This document shows, one piece after another, positions 8,094-17,959 of a stretch of DNA of 28,732 nucleotides. The stretch covers positions 1 to 28,732 of the forward strand of contig UQLO01000031.1 in NCBI GenBank assembly GCA_900541865.1, in the 5' to 3' direction. This DNA comes from an uncultured Porphyromonadaceae bacterium (lineage in GTDB: Bacteria; Bacteroidota; Bacteroidia; Bacteroidales; Muribaculaceae). Position 1 is the first letter of the stretch; every line of letters begins with the position of its first letter. The notes beneath the pieces were generated by a model. It did no database searches. It was not told where the DNA came from and saw only the letters and a list, made by a program, of their open reading frames with translations. A program made the translations under genes and the position numbers.

Positions 8094-9137
8094 TTAAAAG
8101 TTGCGGAAGGCGTCGAGGGCCGATGTCGGGGCGCCGTTGGCGAAGCAACCCTTCTTGTAGCCCTCTTCCTGGGGTGCCTCCGGCTCCCACCAGAAGATGC
8201 CCTTCACGTCAAGGGCAACGCTTTGGGACGTGATATAGTTCATCATCGCGGCCGACTGCTCCTCTTCGTTGTAGTCCATACCGATTTCGCATATCATCAC
8301 GGGCTTGCCGTACTCGCTCTGGCAGTGGCGGATGTTGTCGAGGCAGGCGTCGACTGTTGTGCGCCAGTTGGAGGCGTCCGGGTAGAGGCTCATCCCAATC
8401 ATGTCGTAGCGGCCGCCCTCGTTTTTGAGCTTGCCGAAGATGCGGTCGAAGCGATACTGATTGTCGCCGCTGTCGACATGGACAATCACGAGCGTTTCGG
8501 GGAAGATAGCCTTTGCGGCGTCATAGCCGGCGTTGACAAGCTCGGTGAAGTTGCTGCCGGTGTCGATGTGGCCAAGCGGCCAAAGCATGCCTGTGGTGGT
8601 TTCGTTGCCGATTTGCACCCATTCGGGCATTATGCCGGCGCGCTCAAGGGCGCTCAGGGCTTCGGTGACGTGGTCGGCAACGGCCTGCTTCATCTGAGGC
8701 AGCTCGTAGTCCGCCCAGGCTTCCGGAATGGACTGCGCACCCGGATCGGCCCACGTGTCGGAGAAGTGGAAGTCGACCATAAGACGCAGACCCAGAGCCT
8801 GCGCGCGGCGTGCCTTGACTACCATGTCGTGGATGTCGCACCAGCCTTCGGTCGGGTTGACCCACACACGAAGTCGGATGGCGTTGACGCCGCAGTCGTC
8901 GCGAAGCAGCGTCATCAGCTCCTTCTGCTCGGCCGACTCGCCGCCGGTTTTGAAGGTATAGCCTTTGGATTCAAGCTCGGTGAGCCAGCTCACGTCTGCG
9001 CCACGGGCAAAAGTGCCGCGCTCGATTTCAACGGGGGTATTGTCGACCGGAGGGTAGGTTTTGGGGCTGTCCTCGGTGCAGGCTCCCATGAGGAGGCCTG
9101 CACAGAGTGCGCCCAGAGTATATCTGAGGTTTTTCAT
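8094..9137 (-). CDS. GH53 endo-beta-1,4-galactanase, surface lipoprotein
   Basis: The protein has 347 aa. The lipoprotein signal ends at LLMGAC, followed by TEDSPKT. The catalytic domain begins at about residue 40 with FARGADVSWL and covers the rest of the protein, the standard GH53 length. The barrel motifs NAIRLRVWVNP and LMVDFHFSDTWADP are typical of the family. The acid/base is Glu179 in VQIGNETTTG and the nucleophile is Glu284 in MICEIGMD. Family knowledge: GH53 cuts beta-1,4-galactan (type I arabinogalactan) internally. Acidic residues right after the lipid Cys are compatible with surface export in Bacteroidetes. It is preceded by the glycan-binding lipoprotein gene (9 bases) and followed by the GH2 gene. 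Confidence 0.95.
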   Translation of the reverse strand: MKNLRYTLGALCAGLLMGACTEDSPKTYPPVDNTPVEIERGTFARGADVSWLTELESKGYTFKTGGESAEQKELMTLLRDDCGVNAIRLRVWVNPTEGWCDIHDMVVKARRAQALGLRLMVDFHFSDTWADPGAQSIPEAWADYELPQMKQAVADHVTEALSALERAGIMPEWVQIGNETTTGMLWPLGHIDTGSNFTELVNAGYDAAKAIFPETLVIVHVDSGDNQYRFDRIFGKLKNEGGRYDMIGMSLYPDASNWRTTVDACLDNIRHCQSEYGKPVMICEIGMDYNEEEQSAAMMNYITSQSVALDVKGIFWWEPEAPQEEGYKKGCFANGAPTSALDAFRNF

Positions 9138-9146
9138 TGTCGTTTT

Positions 9147-10850
9147 TTACTTTGCAGTGTAGGTGTATGTGCCCTTGGAGAGGTCCACGGTGAGGATATA
9201 TGTGCCGTTGGCAAGTTCGTTGTCGCCTTCGAAACCATCGCGGTAGAGGAAGAGCTCGCCGGGTGTGCCGCGGCCGCCGAAGAAGAGGTCCCAGTTGTCG
9301 TTGATGACAATCTTGACGCCCCAGGGCGTGTTGGCGCTTTTGACAACCTCTGCGGTGTAGACGCCGGGCTGCTCGGTGGCGCTCATCGGGCTCAGGCTCC
9401 AGTCGTCGTTGAGGCCGGTGTAGCTCACGCTGTTGACCGGGTAGAGCTTATAGCGAAGGTCGCCGATGTTGACGTCGAAGAGGTAGATGCCCGGCTCCGG
9501 AGCGGCGATGTTGCCGCTGCCCTCGGTGGCGAGATTGCCTTCAAAGGCTGCGCCGCCATCGACCATGGTGTAGAACCGGTCCCAGTTGTCGGCTTCAGGG
9601 TATATTTTGTAGCCCCATTCGCTGTCGACGGGCAGCACGCCGCCGTAAGTGCGGTTGTCCTCGTTGTAGAGGCGAAGATACCAGTCGAAGGTCCAGTCGC
9701 CGTAGACGCCCGAAAGATAGAGACGCTCCGGAACGACCTCGGCGGGCTCTTCGGTGCCTTCGCCGGCGGTCAGGGTCCACTTGCGCGGGTCGGAGAGGTC
9801 GAGCGTAAGGGTCGTTTCGCCGGATTGAGCCACGGCCACTGCCACGGAAGCAGCCTGACCGAAGGTGAGATTGTCGGCGCTGCCGCCGAAGCCTACCGCG
9901 GTGTCGATTGCGGCATCGTCGTCGGTGCTCGTGGAGGCGTTGTAGAGCTTGCCGGTGCCGGCTATGGTTACGTTGTAGGTGCCGGCGGTGGCCGTGAAGG
10001 TGTAGGTCCAGCGGTTGCTCTTGCGGTCGTAGGACATGTCGCCCTGCAGGTCACCGCTGAGGCTCAGCGAAGGGATGTAGAGCGAGGACCACTCGCGGGC
10101 CGGGGTGTCGACCGTCACGAAGTAGCAGCCGGGCTGTCCGGGGAACCAGAAGTTCCAGGCCTCGATGTCGGAGTCGGTGTTGTCGACAAAGAAGGCCTTG
10201 CCGTCCTCGCCGAGGTTGCCCCAGGTGACGCCGTTGCCTTCGCGCAGCCACCAGTTGTACCAGCCCGAAACGCCCATAAAGCCGGTGTATATGCCGTTTG
10301 CCTCGGGCGAGGTCAGAGTGAGGCCGGTGTCGGTCTGAGAGGCGTCCAGAATGAAACCTACGGTCATATCGATGAAGTAGGTGGTGACCTTGACGGTCAG
10401 CACATTGCTCAGCTTGGCCTCCAAATTGTCGGCAAGCTTGGTTTTGATGCGGATGTGGAGGTCGGAGGTCCGGCCGCCTTCGACGCCGAGGCGGTTGAGG
10501 ATGGCGTTGAGCTCCTCGCAGGTGAACTGCCGTGAATAGACTCCGGCGCCCAGGGTCTCCTCATAGGTAGCGGCGAAGGTGGGCTCGGTGGCCATCTGGA
10601 TGATGTTTGTGGCGGCGTTGGAGGGAGCGGCCACTTCGGGGTCGCTCAGGGTGATGTCGCCGTTGTCGTTCCAGTACACCGTCAGAGCGAGCGCGCTAAG
10701 GTGGTCTTTGTCGAGCACGATGTCGTGCGAAGTGCCTTCCAGGGTGGCGTTGTCGACCCCGGTGGTGTATATGGTGTCGCCGTCTTTGCTGCAGGAGGCC
10801 AAGGCGAGGACTCCCGAGAGTGCTGCTGCGGCAAGTATTCTGATATTCAT
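9147..10850 (-). CDS. SusE-position surface glycan-binding lipoprotein
   Basis: The protein has 567 aa. The lipobox is ALASC followed by SKDGD. The N-terminal part is a SusE-like Ig-type domain ending near residue 165. The rest is a series of beta-rich modules of about 100 aa with aromatic clusters (VSGWYNWWL, AWNFWFPGQPGCYF, YGDWTFDWYLRLY, NDDWSLSPM, INDNWDLFFGG), as expected for carbohydrate contact. The position between susD and GH53 is that of the galactan-binding protein in the B. theta locus. It has no catalytic signature. Its role would be to hold galactan on the cell surface; the ligand is inferred from its neighbours. It starts 23 bases after susD. Confidence 0.88.
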   Translation of the reverse strand: MNIRILAAAALSGVLALASCSKDGDTIYTTGVDNATLEGTSHDIVLDKDHLSALALTVYWNDNGDITLSDPEVAAPSNAATNIIQMATEPTFAATYEETLGAGVYSRQFTCEELNAILNRLGVEGGRTSDLHIRIKTKLADNLEAKLSNVLTVKVTTYFIDMTVGFILDASQTDTGLTLTSPEANGIYTGFMGVSGWYNWWLREGNGVTWGNLGEDGKAFFVDNTDSDIEAWNFWFPGQPGCYFVTVDTPAREWSSLYIPSLSLSGDLQGDMSYDRKSNRWTYTFTATAGTYNVTIAGTGKLYNASTSTDDDAAIDTAVGFGGSADNLTFGQAASVAVAVAQSGETTLTLDLSDPRKWTLTAGEGTEEPAEVVPERLYLSGVYGDWTFDWYLRLYNEDNRTYGGVLPVDSEWGYKIYPEADNWDRFYTMVDGGAAFEGNLATEGSGNIAAPEPGIYLFDVNIGDLRYKLYPVNSVSYTGLNDDWSLSPMSATEQPGVYTAEVVKSANTPWGVKIVINDNWDLFFGGRGTPGELFLYRDGFEGDNELANGTYILTVDLSKGTYTYTAK

Positions 10851-10873
10851 TGCTTTATGTTTGTTTTAGCGGC

Positions 10874-12439
10874 TCAATATTCCGGGTTGCTCAGATTGGG
10901 GTTTGCCGAGATTTCTGTTGCCGGCACGGGATAGATGTTGTAGCGCGAGGCTGTGCCGCGGCCGTCGAGGACGCCGCCTTTCCACTGCCATACATATCGG
11001 TCGCCGGTGAAGCGGCCGTAGCGTACAAGGTCGGTGCGGCGATGCAGCTCGTGGTAGAGTTCGCGACCGCGCTCGTCGAGCAGGAAGGCCAGGTCGAGCT
11101 GTGTGTCGGTGATTTTGCCGCTGTCGTCGCCGTAGGCGCGGCGCCGTATTTCGTTGACCAGGCTCAAGGCGTCGCTGCGGCTCATGCCCGTGCCGCCGCG
11201 GAGCACCGCTTCGGCTGCCGTCAGGTAGATTTCGCCAAGGCGGAAAATGGGATGGTCGGTGTTGCAGCCGTCGGCGGCGGTGTTCTCGTTGGCGGGCAGT
11301 CCGGCGTCGGTGAGGTTGGTCCACTTCATGCTGTAGTAGCCCTGGGAGCGCTCTGCGATGCCGTCGGGGATGAACTGGGTCTGTCCTTCTGTCCAGAAGG
11401 TGCAGCGGCTGTCGGTCGAATTGGCGTCGAAGAGATTGTAGAACTCGCCGCGCACACGCCACGAGCCCCAGCCGTTGGCGATGCCGTAGGCTGCCGGAGC
11501 GGCCGCATTGTCGTTTGTGCAGCTGCCGCAGACGATGTGGGTGGCCGAGCCCCAGGTGAGGGCATTGTCGCCGTCGTTGACGAAGGCGAACATTATTTCA
11601 TTGGTGCGCTTGTCGTTGTCGGCGTTGAAGAGCTTGTGGTAGTCCTGTTCGAGGGTGTAGTTGCCGGTGGCGATAATCTTGTTGCAGAAGGCAATGGCCT
11701 CGGTGTACATAGGTTCGCCGCCGTAGGTTTCGGCATTGAGGGCCAGGCGGGCACCCAGAGCCCACAGGGCGGCTTTGCCGGCGCGGCCGTAGGGAGCCGG
11801 TTCGAGCATCAGAGGCTCTATTTCCTCGATTTCCTTGGTCAGGAAGGCGATGAGGCCCTTGGCGTCGTAGGCTTCGGGAATGAATGAGGCCGTCGGGGTG
11901 TTTTCATCCACGATGGGAGCCTGGCGGAAGAGGTCCAGAGCCAGCCAGTAGCCCAGGGCGCGGACGAAGCGGGCTTCGGCGGCGTAGGTACGCAGGGTGG
12001 CCTGCTCCTGCTCGCTGAAGCCGCCGATGGCGCCTTCGGTGCAGTTGCGCAGAAACTCGTTGCACAGAGCCACGGAGTAGAATATGCGGTAGTAGACGTT
12101 CGAGATGTACGGGTTTGTGGCATCCCAGGTGTGGTAGGTGAGCTGGGTGAGGTCGGAGTGTGCCCAGCTGATGGTGACTTCGTCGGTGCCGGCTTCCTGA
12201 AGGTAGAAGAGGTTGCGAAGAAGGTCGTGCTCCACGCTGATGTCGTTGTTGCCGCCCTTGTCCTGGCCCACAAGGCTGTAGGAGCCGTAGATTTTGGCCA
12301 GCACGGACTTGTAGCCGTCGATGGTGGAGTATACCGTGCCGGAGTTTTCGCCGATCACGGGCTGCTGGTCCAGGTCGTTGGTGCAGGACGACACCACCAG
12401 GGCGAGGAGGGCCAGAAGGCTGTATATTGTCTTTTTCAT
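10874..12439 (-). CDS. susD: SusD-like outer-membrane glycan-binding lipoprotein
   Basis: The protein has 521 aa. The lipobox is VVSSC followed by TNDLDQQP, a classic SusD/RagB start. Helix-rich TPR-like sequence follows (YYRIFYSVALCNEFLRNC, AEARFVRALGYWLALDLF), and the C-terminus carries the conserved ending LDERGRELYHELHRRTDLVRYGRF. Family knowledge: SusD closes as a lid over the SusC barrel and delivers oligosaccharides. It starts 13 bases after susC, and the susE-position gene follows after 23 bases. The symbol is generic to the family; the bound sugar is presumed to be galacto-oligosaccharide. Confidence 0.96.
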   Translation of the reverse strand: MKKTIYSLLALLALVVSSCTNDLDQQPVIGENSGTVYSTIDGYKSVLAKIYGSYSLVGQDKGGNNDISVEHDLLRNLFYLQEAGTDEVTISWAHSDLTQLTYHTWDATNPYISNVYYRIFYSVALCNEFLRNCTEGAIGGFSEQEQATLRTYAAEARFVRALGYWLALDLFRQAPIVDENTPTASFIPEAYDAKGLIAFLTKEIEEIEPLMLEPAPYGRAGKAALWALGARLALNAETYGGEPMYTEAIAFCNKIIATGNYTLEQDYHKLFNADNDKRTNEIMFAFVNDGDNALTWGSATHIVCGSCTNDNAAAPAAYGIANGWGSWRVRGEFYNLFDANSTDSRCTFWTEGQTQFIPDGIAERSQGYYSMKWTNLTDAGLPANENTAADGCNTDHPIFRLGEIYLTAAEAVLRGGTGMSRSDALSLVNEIRRRAYGDDSGKITDTQLDLAFLLDERGRELYHELHRRTDLVRYGRFTGDRYVWQWKGGVLDGRGTASRYNIYPVPATEISANPNLSNPEY

Positions 12440-12452
12440 TGTTTGCGGTGGG

Positions 12453-15434
12453 TTAGAAGTTGAGTCCTACGGACAGGGAGTAGGTGCGGGGGCGCGGATA
12501 GGCCGAATTCTGGATGCCGTAGGCCGTTTCGGGGTCGATGCCTTTGAATTTGGTCACGGTGAACACATTCTGCACCATAGCCGACAGGTGCAGGTCCAGA
12601 GTCTTGTAGATGCGGCCGAAGTTATAGGTGAGCTGGATGTTGTCCATCTTCAGGAAGGAGCCGTTCTCGACGTAGTAGTCCGACTCGTAGCGGCGCTGCT
12701 GGAAGTTGGTGTCCAGGAAGCTCGACGACAGGTTGTTGATCTGCAGCTGGCTCCATGTGGTGCACTCCCAGGCGCCGAGGTCGGCGGCGGCGCCGTTGTA
12801 GACGTAGTTGCCTAGCTGGGCGCGCAGAGCTGTGCTCAAAGTCCACTTTTTCCAACGCAGCGAGGTGCTGAAGCCGAATATCCAGTCGGGAGAGGCGTTG
12901 TGGTAGTAGTACTTGTCGTCGTCGTTGATGATGCCGTCGCCGTTGAGGTCGGCGTAGAGTCCTTCGACGGGTCGCCCGGTCTCTTCATCGTAGATTTGCT
13001 TGTAGACCTTGAAGGTGTAGGGCGCATAGCCGGTCTTGAAGACCTGCACCGGGGTGCTCTCCATGTAGCCCACGAAGCTGTCGGCCACGTCGGTGCCGGG
13101 CACGAGGCTCAGGTTGGTGATTTTGTTGCGCTGCCAGGTGGCGTTGAAGGTGAGGTCCCACTGCCAGTCGCGGCTCTCGATGGCGTGCACGTTGAGGGCG
13201 ATTTCTACGCCCTTGCTGCTTACGTTGCCGACGTTGGTGAGCATTGTCTTGTCGAAGTTGGTGCCGGCGGGAATGGGCACGGTAGCAAGCAGGTCCTCGG
13301 TGCGGCGGGTGTAGAAGTCGACGTTGCCGGCGATGCGGTTGTTGAGGAATCCGAAGTCGAGGCCGAAGTTCCAGCTCTTGGTGGTTTCCCACTTCAGGTT
13401 GCTGTTGTAGGCCTGCGGGCGGTAGGTGGGTATCCACTGGCCGTCGAACCAGTAGTATGCGCCCGGGTTGGAGATGGTGTAGTTGGGGATGTAGCCGTAG
13501 TTGGCGATGCCGTCCTGCTGGCCGGTGACACCGTAGGTCACGCGCACCTTAAGGTCGTTCATCACCGGCCGGATGCTCTCGAAGAAGTCCTCCGAGCCCA
13601 CGCGCCATGCCAGCGCCACCGACGGGAAGGTGCCCCAGCGGTGTTCTTTGGCGAAGCGGCTGGAGCCGTCGCGGCGGAAGGTTGCCGTCAGCAGGTAGCG
13701 CTCCATAAAGGTGTAGTTGAGGCGGCCGTAGTACGACAGCAGGGTGTGGCGCTCGTCGTAGGGCGAGGTGAGGTTGGTCTGCACGCCGTTGTCGTTGTAG
13801 GTGGCGTAGGCGGGATAGTCGTTGCGCCAGTACTGGTAGTCGTAGCCTATGGTGGCGTCGACGCTTGAGCGGATGGCTTCGAAGTCCTTGTTGTAGTTGG
13901 CGTAGGCGGTCAGAAGGCGGTTGGTGTTCTTCTGCGGGCCCTGGGTGTAGTGGTAGCCATCGGAGTTGTAGCCGATGAAGGTGTTTTTGAACACGTCGAC
14001 GGTGCGTTTGCCGTGGCTGTAGTCATAGCCGCCGGTGAGGTGCAGTCGCAGCTCGGGCAGCGGGTGGAGGCGGTAGTCGATGTCGATGTTGCCAACGAAG
14101 CGCCATACTTTGGCGCGGTTGTAGTCGGCCTCCACCATGCCTACGGGGTTGCCGTTGGCGCCCTGAGCGGGATGTCCGGAAGCATCGACCACTTCGTGGA
14201 AGCCGCCGAAGATGGGAGAGCCGTCGGGTGCCATAATCTGGTTGCCGGCGGCGTCGAGGGTGCCGTAGACGGGCAGCGTGGGGTTGTAGGCTCCGGCGTT
14301 CCAGATGGCGCCGGTGTTGCCGAAGCGGCTGTGGGAGTATGTGCCTTTGCCGCTGAGGTTGACGCGAAGATGGTCGTCGAAGAACGACGGCGTAAGGTTG
14401 ACGTTGGCAGTGTAGCGGTTGCTCCAGTCGTTGCGGAGTATACCTTCCTGGTACATGGCGCCCATGGCGACGCGGAAGGGCAGCCAGCTGGCGGCGCGGC
14501 CGCTCACGCTGAGGCTGTTGTCGGTGCCGAAGGCGGTCCGGAAGGTTTCGTCGTTCCAGTTGGTGTCGTAGTTGCCCAAAAGTGCCTTCTGTGCTTCGGT
14601 GCCGTAGCGGTTGTATACGTCGCGGAACTGCGCTGTGGTCAGCATGGGGGCGAACTTGGCGCCGTGCGATACGGAGTTGGTGGTCGAGAAGGACACCTTG
14701 ACGCCCTCGCCGCTGCCTTTCTTGGTGGTGATGATAATCACACCGTTGGAGGCGCGCGAGCCGTAGATGGCCGTCGACGACGCATCCTTGAGGATGGTCA
14801 TGCTCTCGATGTCGTTGGGGTTGATGAGGCTCAGGAAGTTGCCCGCGCCCTCAACGCCGCCGCCCACTTCCATGGGCACACCGTCGAGCACTATAAGAGG
14901 GTCGTTGGAGGCGTTCAGCGAAGCGCCGCCGCGCACGCGGATGGTGGAGCCGGTGTTGGGCGAGCCGCCGCCGTTGGTAATCTGGACGCCGGCCACTCGG
15001 CCGTTGATGAGTTCTTCGGGCGATGATATCACGCCTTTGTTGAAGTCTTTCTCTGTGATGGCTGTCACGGAGCCGGTGAGGTCGGTTTTCTTGGCGGTAC
15101 CGTAGCCGATGACCACCATTTCCTGTAGGGACTCCGAGGCAGGCTCCAGAGCAACATCAAGTCGGTTGGCGCCGCCGACGGCGACTTCCTTGGTGAGATA
15201 GCCCACGTAGCTGAAACTCAGCGTGGTGGCATTGGCCGGCATACTGATGGTGTAGTTGCCGTCGATGTCGGTCGTTACGCCGACATTCATTCCCGGGATG
15301 GTGACCGACACGCCGATCAGAGGCTCGCCGAGCTCGTCGGACACGGTTCCGGTCACGGTGCGGCCGCTCTGCGCATAGCCCGCGATGGGCACCAGCAGCA
15401 AGGTCAGCAGCAGGGCTGTTAGGATTTTTTTCAT
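12453..15434 (-). CDS. susC: SusC-like TonB-dependent oligosaccharide transporter
   Basis: The protein has 993 aa, normal for SusC/RagA. It has a signal peptide, then a carboxypeptidase-regulatory-like domain (about 24-105: GTVSDELGEPLIGVSV), a TonB-box/plug junction (EMVVIGYGTAKKTDLTG), the plug with GRVAGVQITNGGGSP and IRVRGGASL, and a 22-strand-type barrel ending in SVGLNF with the terminal Phe expected of outer-membrane barrels. It imports galactan fragments across the outer membrane with energy from TonB. The gene is 52 bases downstream of the 808-aa hydrolase gene with no terminator between them, and 13 bases upstream of susD. Confidence 0.97.
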   Translation of the reverse strand: MKKILTALLLTLLLVPIAGYAQSGRTVTGTVSDELGEPLIGVSVTIPGMNVGVTTDIDGNYTISMPANATTLSFSYVGYLTKEVAVGGANRLDVALEPASESLQEMVVIGYGTAKKTDLTGSVTAITEKDFNKGVISSPEELINGRVAGVQITNGGGSPNTGSTIRVRGGASLNASNDPLIVLDGVPMEVGGGVEGAGNFLSLINPNDIESMTILKDASSTAIYGSRASNGVIIITTKKGSGEGVKVSFSTTNSVSHGAKFAPMLTTAQFRDVYNRYGTEAQKALLGNYDTNWNDETFRTAFGTDNSLSVSGRAASWLPFRVAMGAMYQEGILRNDWSNRYTANVNLTPSFFDDHLRVNLSGKGTYSHSRFGNTGAIWNAGAYNPTLPVYGTLDAAGNQIMAPDGSPIFGGFHEVVDASGHPAQGANGNPVGMVEADYNRAKVWRFVGNIDIDYRLHPLPELRLHLTGGYDYSHGKRTVDVFKNTFIGYNSDGYHYTQGPQKNTNRLLTAYANYNKDFEAIRSSVDATIGYDYQYWRNDYPAYATYNDNGVQTNLTSPYDERHTLLSYYGRLNYTFMERYLLTATFRRDGSSRFAKEHRWGTFPSVALAWRVGSEDFFESIRPVMNDLKVRVTYGVTGQQDGIANYGYIPNYTISNPGAYYWFDGQWIPTYRPQAYNSNLKWETTKSWNFGLDFGFLNNRIAGNVDFYTRRTEDLLATVPIPAGTNFDKTMLTNVGNVSSKGVEIALNVHAIESRDWQWDLTFNATWQRNKITNLSLVPGTDVADSFVGYMESTPVQVFKTGYAPYTFKVYKQIYDEETGRPVEGLYADLNGDGIINDDDKYYYHNASPDWIFGFSTSLRWKKWTLSTALRAQLGNYVYNGAAADLGAWECTTWSQLQINNLSSSFLDTNFQQRRYESDYYVENGSFLKMDNIQLTYNFGRIYKTLDLHLSAMVQNVFTVTKFKGIDPETAYGIQNSAYPRPRTYSLSVGLNF

Positions 15435-15486
15435 GGTTATGAATTATGTATGATAATGATTTTTTAGAGATGTCTGCCGGGGGTGC

Positions 15487-17913
15487 TCACTCCAGCCATA
15501 TGCCTTCCAGTTCGATTGCCGAGTGCGCGGGCTGTGCCGGGCCCCACAGTATGGTTTCGGCGTCGGCCAGCTCGAGAGCGGGCCACTGCTGCGGGGTGTG
15601 CCAGCGGCTCAGGAAGGAAGGGTAGGGCGCGGGGTTGAGCATGGTGGGTGCGCCGCGGAAGTCGTCGGCGGTGAGGGTGTGCGTGGTATGCGGGGTGGCG
15701 GGGATGGTGGCCGTATAGCTGAAGCCGCCGCGGGTGCGAACAGTCACTGCTATGCTGTCGGTGCCCTCGATGGCGCCGGTGCGCACCCGCAGCGTGTTGC
15801 CGCTTGCTACGATGTCGCCGACGTATTTTGTGGCAACTACCTTCTCGAAACTGGGAGCGTCGGCCCCTATTTCAAGCCGCAGGGCGTCGGCCGCCAGCGG
15901 AGTGCGCTGAACATGGCGCAGGCTCAGACCGTTCCACGCTTCGGGAATCATGGCAAGCTCGGCGCCGTCCAGTCCCTTGGTGGCGTTGACCAGCACGGCC
16001 GGTCCGGAAACTGACGTGGCACCGGGGTAGTGTTCAGCATGGTCGGGGAAATCCCAGCTTAGGGGAGTGCCCGCTATGGCGCCCGGAAAAGTGGTTGCGC
16101 GGCCGCCCTGCCAGGCGGTGATGTAGTAGCCGTTGCCGCGCAGTGCCTCGGCGCCCGCGCTGTAGGTGTTTTTGCCGGTGCGGACTCCGGCAAGTATGTT
16201 GTTGTCGTCGCGCCAAAAGTCGACGTCGGCGCCGTAGAAGCTCACCGAGTCGATGGGTTCGGAGGAAATTATGGTGGCGCGGGCCGAGCCGCCCTCGAAA
16301 GCCGTGGAAACCACGCGGGTGGCGACGGGTTCAACCGGAGGCATGGCGTATTGGTCGAGGCGTGCGGCGGCAATGGCTTCGGCAGAGGGCTCGGAGGCGC
16401 TCAGCAGATAGACGCCGGGAAGGAAGGTTGCTGAGGAACCCTCGGAGCGGCCTTCGCAACGCCCGCGGAATCGGAAGCCGCCTTCGAGTCCGGGCAGATG
16501 CAGTGTCATGGTCACCGGGTCGTCGACGATATCGGCCACGCTGCGGCTCAAGCTCGTCTTTGCGAAGGGGTCGCGGCTGAGGTATACGTCGGGCATAAGT
16601 TCCAGGCGCCATGCGTCGTGGCCGATGCGGTCCAGGAGGTATGCGCCGGTACCGTCGGTGGTTACCAGGGGCGAGTTGCCCACGCCCTTGACGGTGCGGA
16701 GGTCGGCGAAGCTGCGGGGAGCCTCGCCGCCGGAGTTGGTATTATAATAATGAGTGCCGTCGTTGAGCAGCGCCAGATTGCGCGAGGCGCTCACCAGAAA
16801 TTCGCCCTGCTCGCCGAAGACGGTGTCGGCGGGGAAGGTGCCGTAGTAGCGGCCGAGCGGAATACGTCGGAAGGCTTCGGCGGCAATGGCCATACCGATG
16901 GCTTTTCCGGGCGTGTAGGCCAGATTGAGGAAGTGGGTCTGGTACTCGGTGTTGAAGCGGGCCATGTCGAGGGGGTCGTAGGCGAACTGTGTGGCCCACT
17001 CGAAGCCGGCCTTGCGGAAGGCGCGGGCGCAGGCCGGGTAGAGGTAGGTGGCCAGCACATCGGCCGGGTCGTACTCATAGACCACGCGGCTCTTGGAGGC
17101 ATAGCCGGCAATGGTGTCCCAAGGTATGTCGTAGCTGCTCAGCGTGGGCAGGAAGTTGCCACGGCGCTCGGAGCCGTGCACCAGGCCGGTGGGATACCAC
17201 TGGTAGGTGGTACCGTCGATTTCGGGGCGGTAGAAAGCCGGGGTGCGCCATAGATTGTGGCTCACGTTGTAGAGTATGTCTTTGTCCCAGCCGGACTGAC
17301 GCAGCGCCGAAGCCATGCGGTCGACGTAGGCTGCGATTTCCTCCTCGGAGCCGCTGTGGCACGGCTCGTTGTTGATTTCTACGGCGATGATGGCCGGGTC
17401 GGCGCTGTATGTCAGTCCGGTGTGGGGGTTGAGGTGAGCTGCCAGTGCCTTCAGGTAGCGCTCCTGGGCGGCGGCGGCTGCGGGGGTGTCGTGGATTCGG
17501 CATTTCTCGTAGAGGTAGCTGTAGGCCCCGTTGGGGTCGGTGTTGCGTTCGGGATAGCCGTTTCCGAAATTGGTCTGTGCGGTCAGGATGATGCTTATTC
17601 CGTGTTCCTCGAGCTTGGAGATGAGGTAGTCCAGCAAGGCGAGGTGGTCGTTTTCGATGAGATTGCCTTCGGCGTCGCTCACTTCGACGTCCCAGATGTG
17701 GATGCGAAAGGCGTCCAGCCCCAGCGCCGACATATGGTGCACGTCGCGGTCGATGGCTTCGCGGCGGTCGACCCCGAGCTCGCCCAGCGCGCGGTAGGCG
17801 TGGGCAAAGGGAACGGTGTAGTTGGTGCCGTAGTAGGCTCCACGGCCCAGAGCGAAGGCGCCGATGGCCGTGGCGATGGTTATGAGTAGTACCAGCGTTC
17901 TGATTGGTTTCAT
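15487..17913 (-). CDS. Secreted clan GH-A-like hydrolase, possibly GH147 beta-galactosidase
   Basis: The protein has 808 aa. The start is the ATG at 17913-17911, which opens a signal sequence (KPIRTLVLLITIATAIGAFA); an in-frame TTG six codons upstream is less likely. The N-terminal 400 aa look like a TIM barrel: HIWDVEVSDAEG, ILTAQTNFGNGYPERN, AVEINNEPCHSG with the likely acid/base Glu183, and VVYEYDPADV with the possible nucleophile Glu280. The C-terminal half is beta-rich. From memory, the N-terminal pattern (GTNYTVPFAHAYRALG) resembles the Bacteroides exo-beta-1,4-galactosidase family GH147, which also occurs in galactan loci; this could not be tested by search. It is the first gene of the PUL transcript and diverges from the HTCS gene. 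A GH5-like or unclassified GH-A family is the alternative. Confidence 0.72.
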   Translation of the reverse strand: MKPIRTLVLLITIATAIGAFALGRGAYYGTNYTVPFAHAYRALGELGVDRREAIDRDVHHMSALGLDAFRIHIWDVEVSDAEGNLIENDHLALLDYLISKLEEHGISIILTAQTNFGNGYPERNTDPNGAYSYLYEKCRIHDTPAAAAAQERYLKALAAHLNPHTGLTYSADPAIIAVEINNEPCHSGSEEEIAAYVDRMASALRQSGWDKDILYNVSHNLWRTPAFYRPEIDGTTYQWYPTGLVHGSERRGNFLPTLSSYDIPWDTIAGYASKSRVVYEYDPADVLATYLYPACARAFRKAGFEWATQFAYDPLDMARFNTEYQTHFLNLAYTPGKAIGMAIAAEAFRRIPLGRYYGTFPADTVFGEQGEFLVSASRNLALLNDGTHYYNTNSGGEAPRSFADLRTVKGVGNSPLVTTDGTGAYLLDRIGHDAWRLELMPDVYLSRDPFAKTSLSRSVADIVDDPVTMTLHLPGLEGGFRFRGRCEGRSEGSSATFLPGVYLLSASEPSAEAIAAARLDQYAMPPVEPVATRVVSTAFEGGSARATIISSEPIDSVSFYGADVDFWRDDNNILAGVRTGKNTYSAGAEALRGNGYYITAWQGGRATTFPGAIAGTPLSWDFPDHAEHYPGATSVSGPAVLVNATKGLDGAELAMIPEAWNGLSLRHVQRTPLAADALRLEIGADAPSFEKVVATKYVGDIVASGNTLRVRTGAIEGTDSIAVTVRTRGGFSYTATIPATPHTTHTLTADDFRGAPTMLNPAPYPSFLSRWHTPQQWPALELADAETILWGPAQPAHSAIELEGIWLE

Positions 17914-17959
17914 GCGTAGTTTGTGATTCAAGGTGGGAGAGTTGTGTTTTTTGTGGCTG

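Noticed and set aside
8091..10535. 814-aa plus-strand open frame opposite GH53 and the SusE-position gene
   Set aside because: Composition is dominated by Val, Ala, Gly and Glu without domains, as expected for the antisense of GC-rich genes. It spans two well-supported genes.
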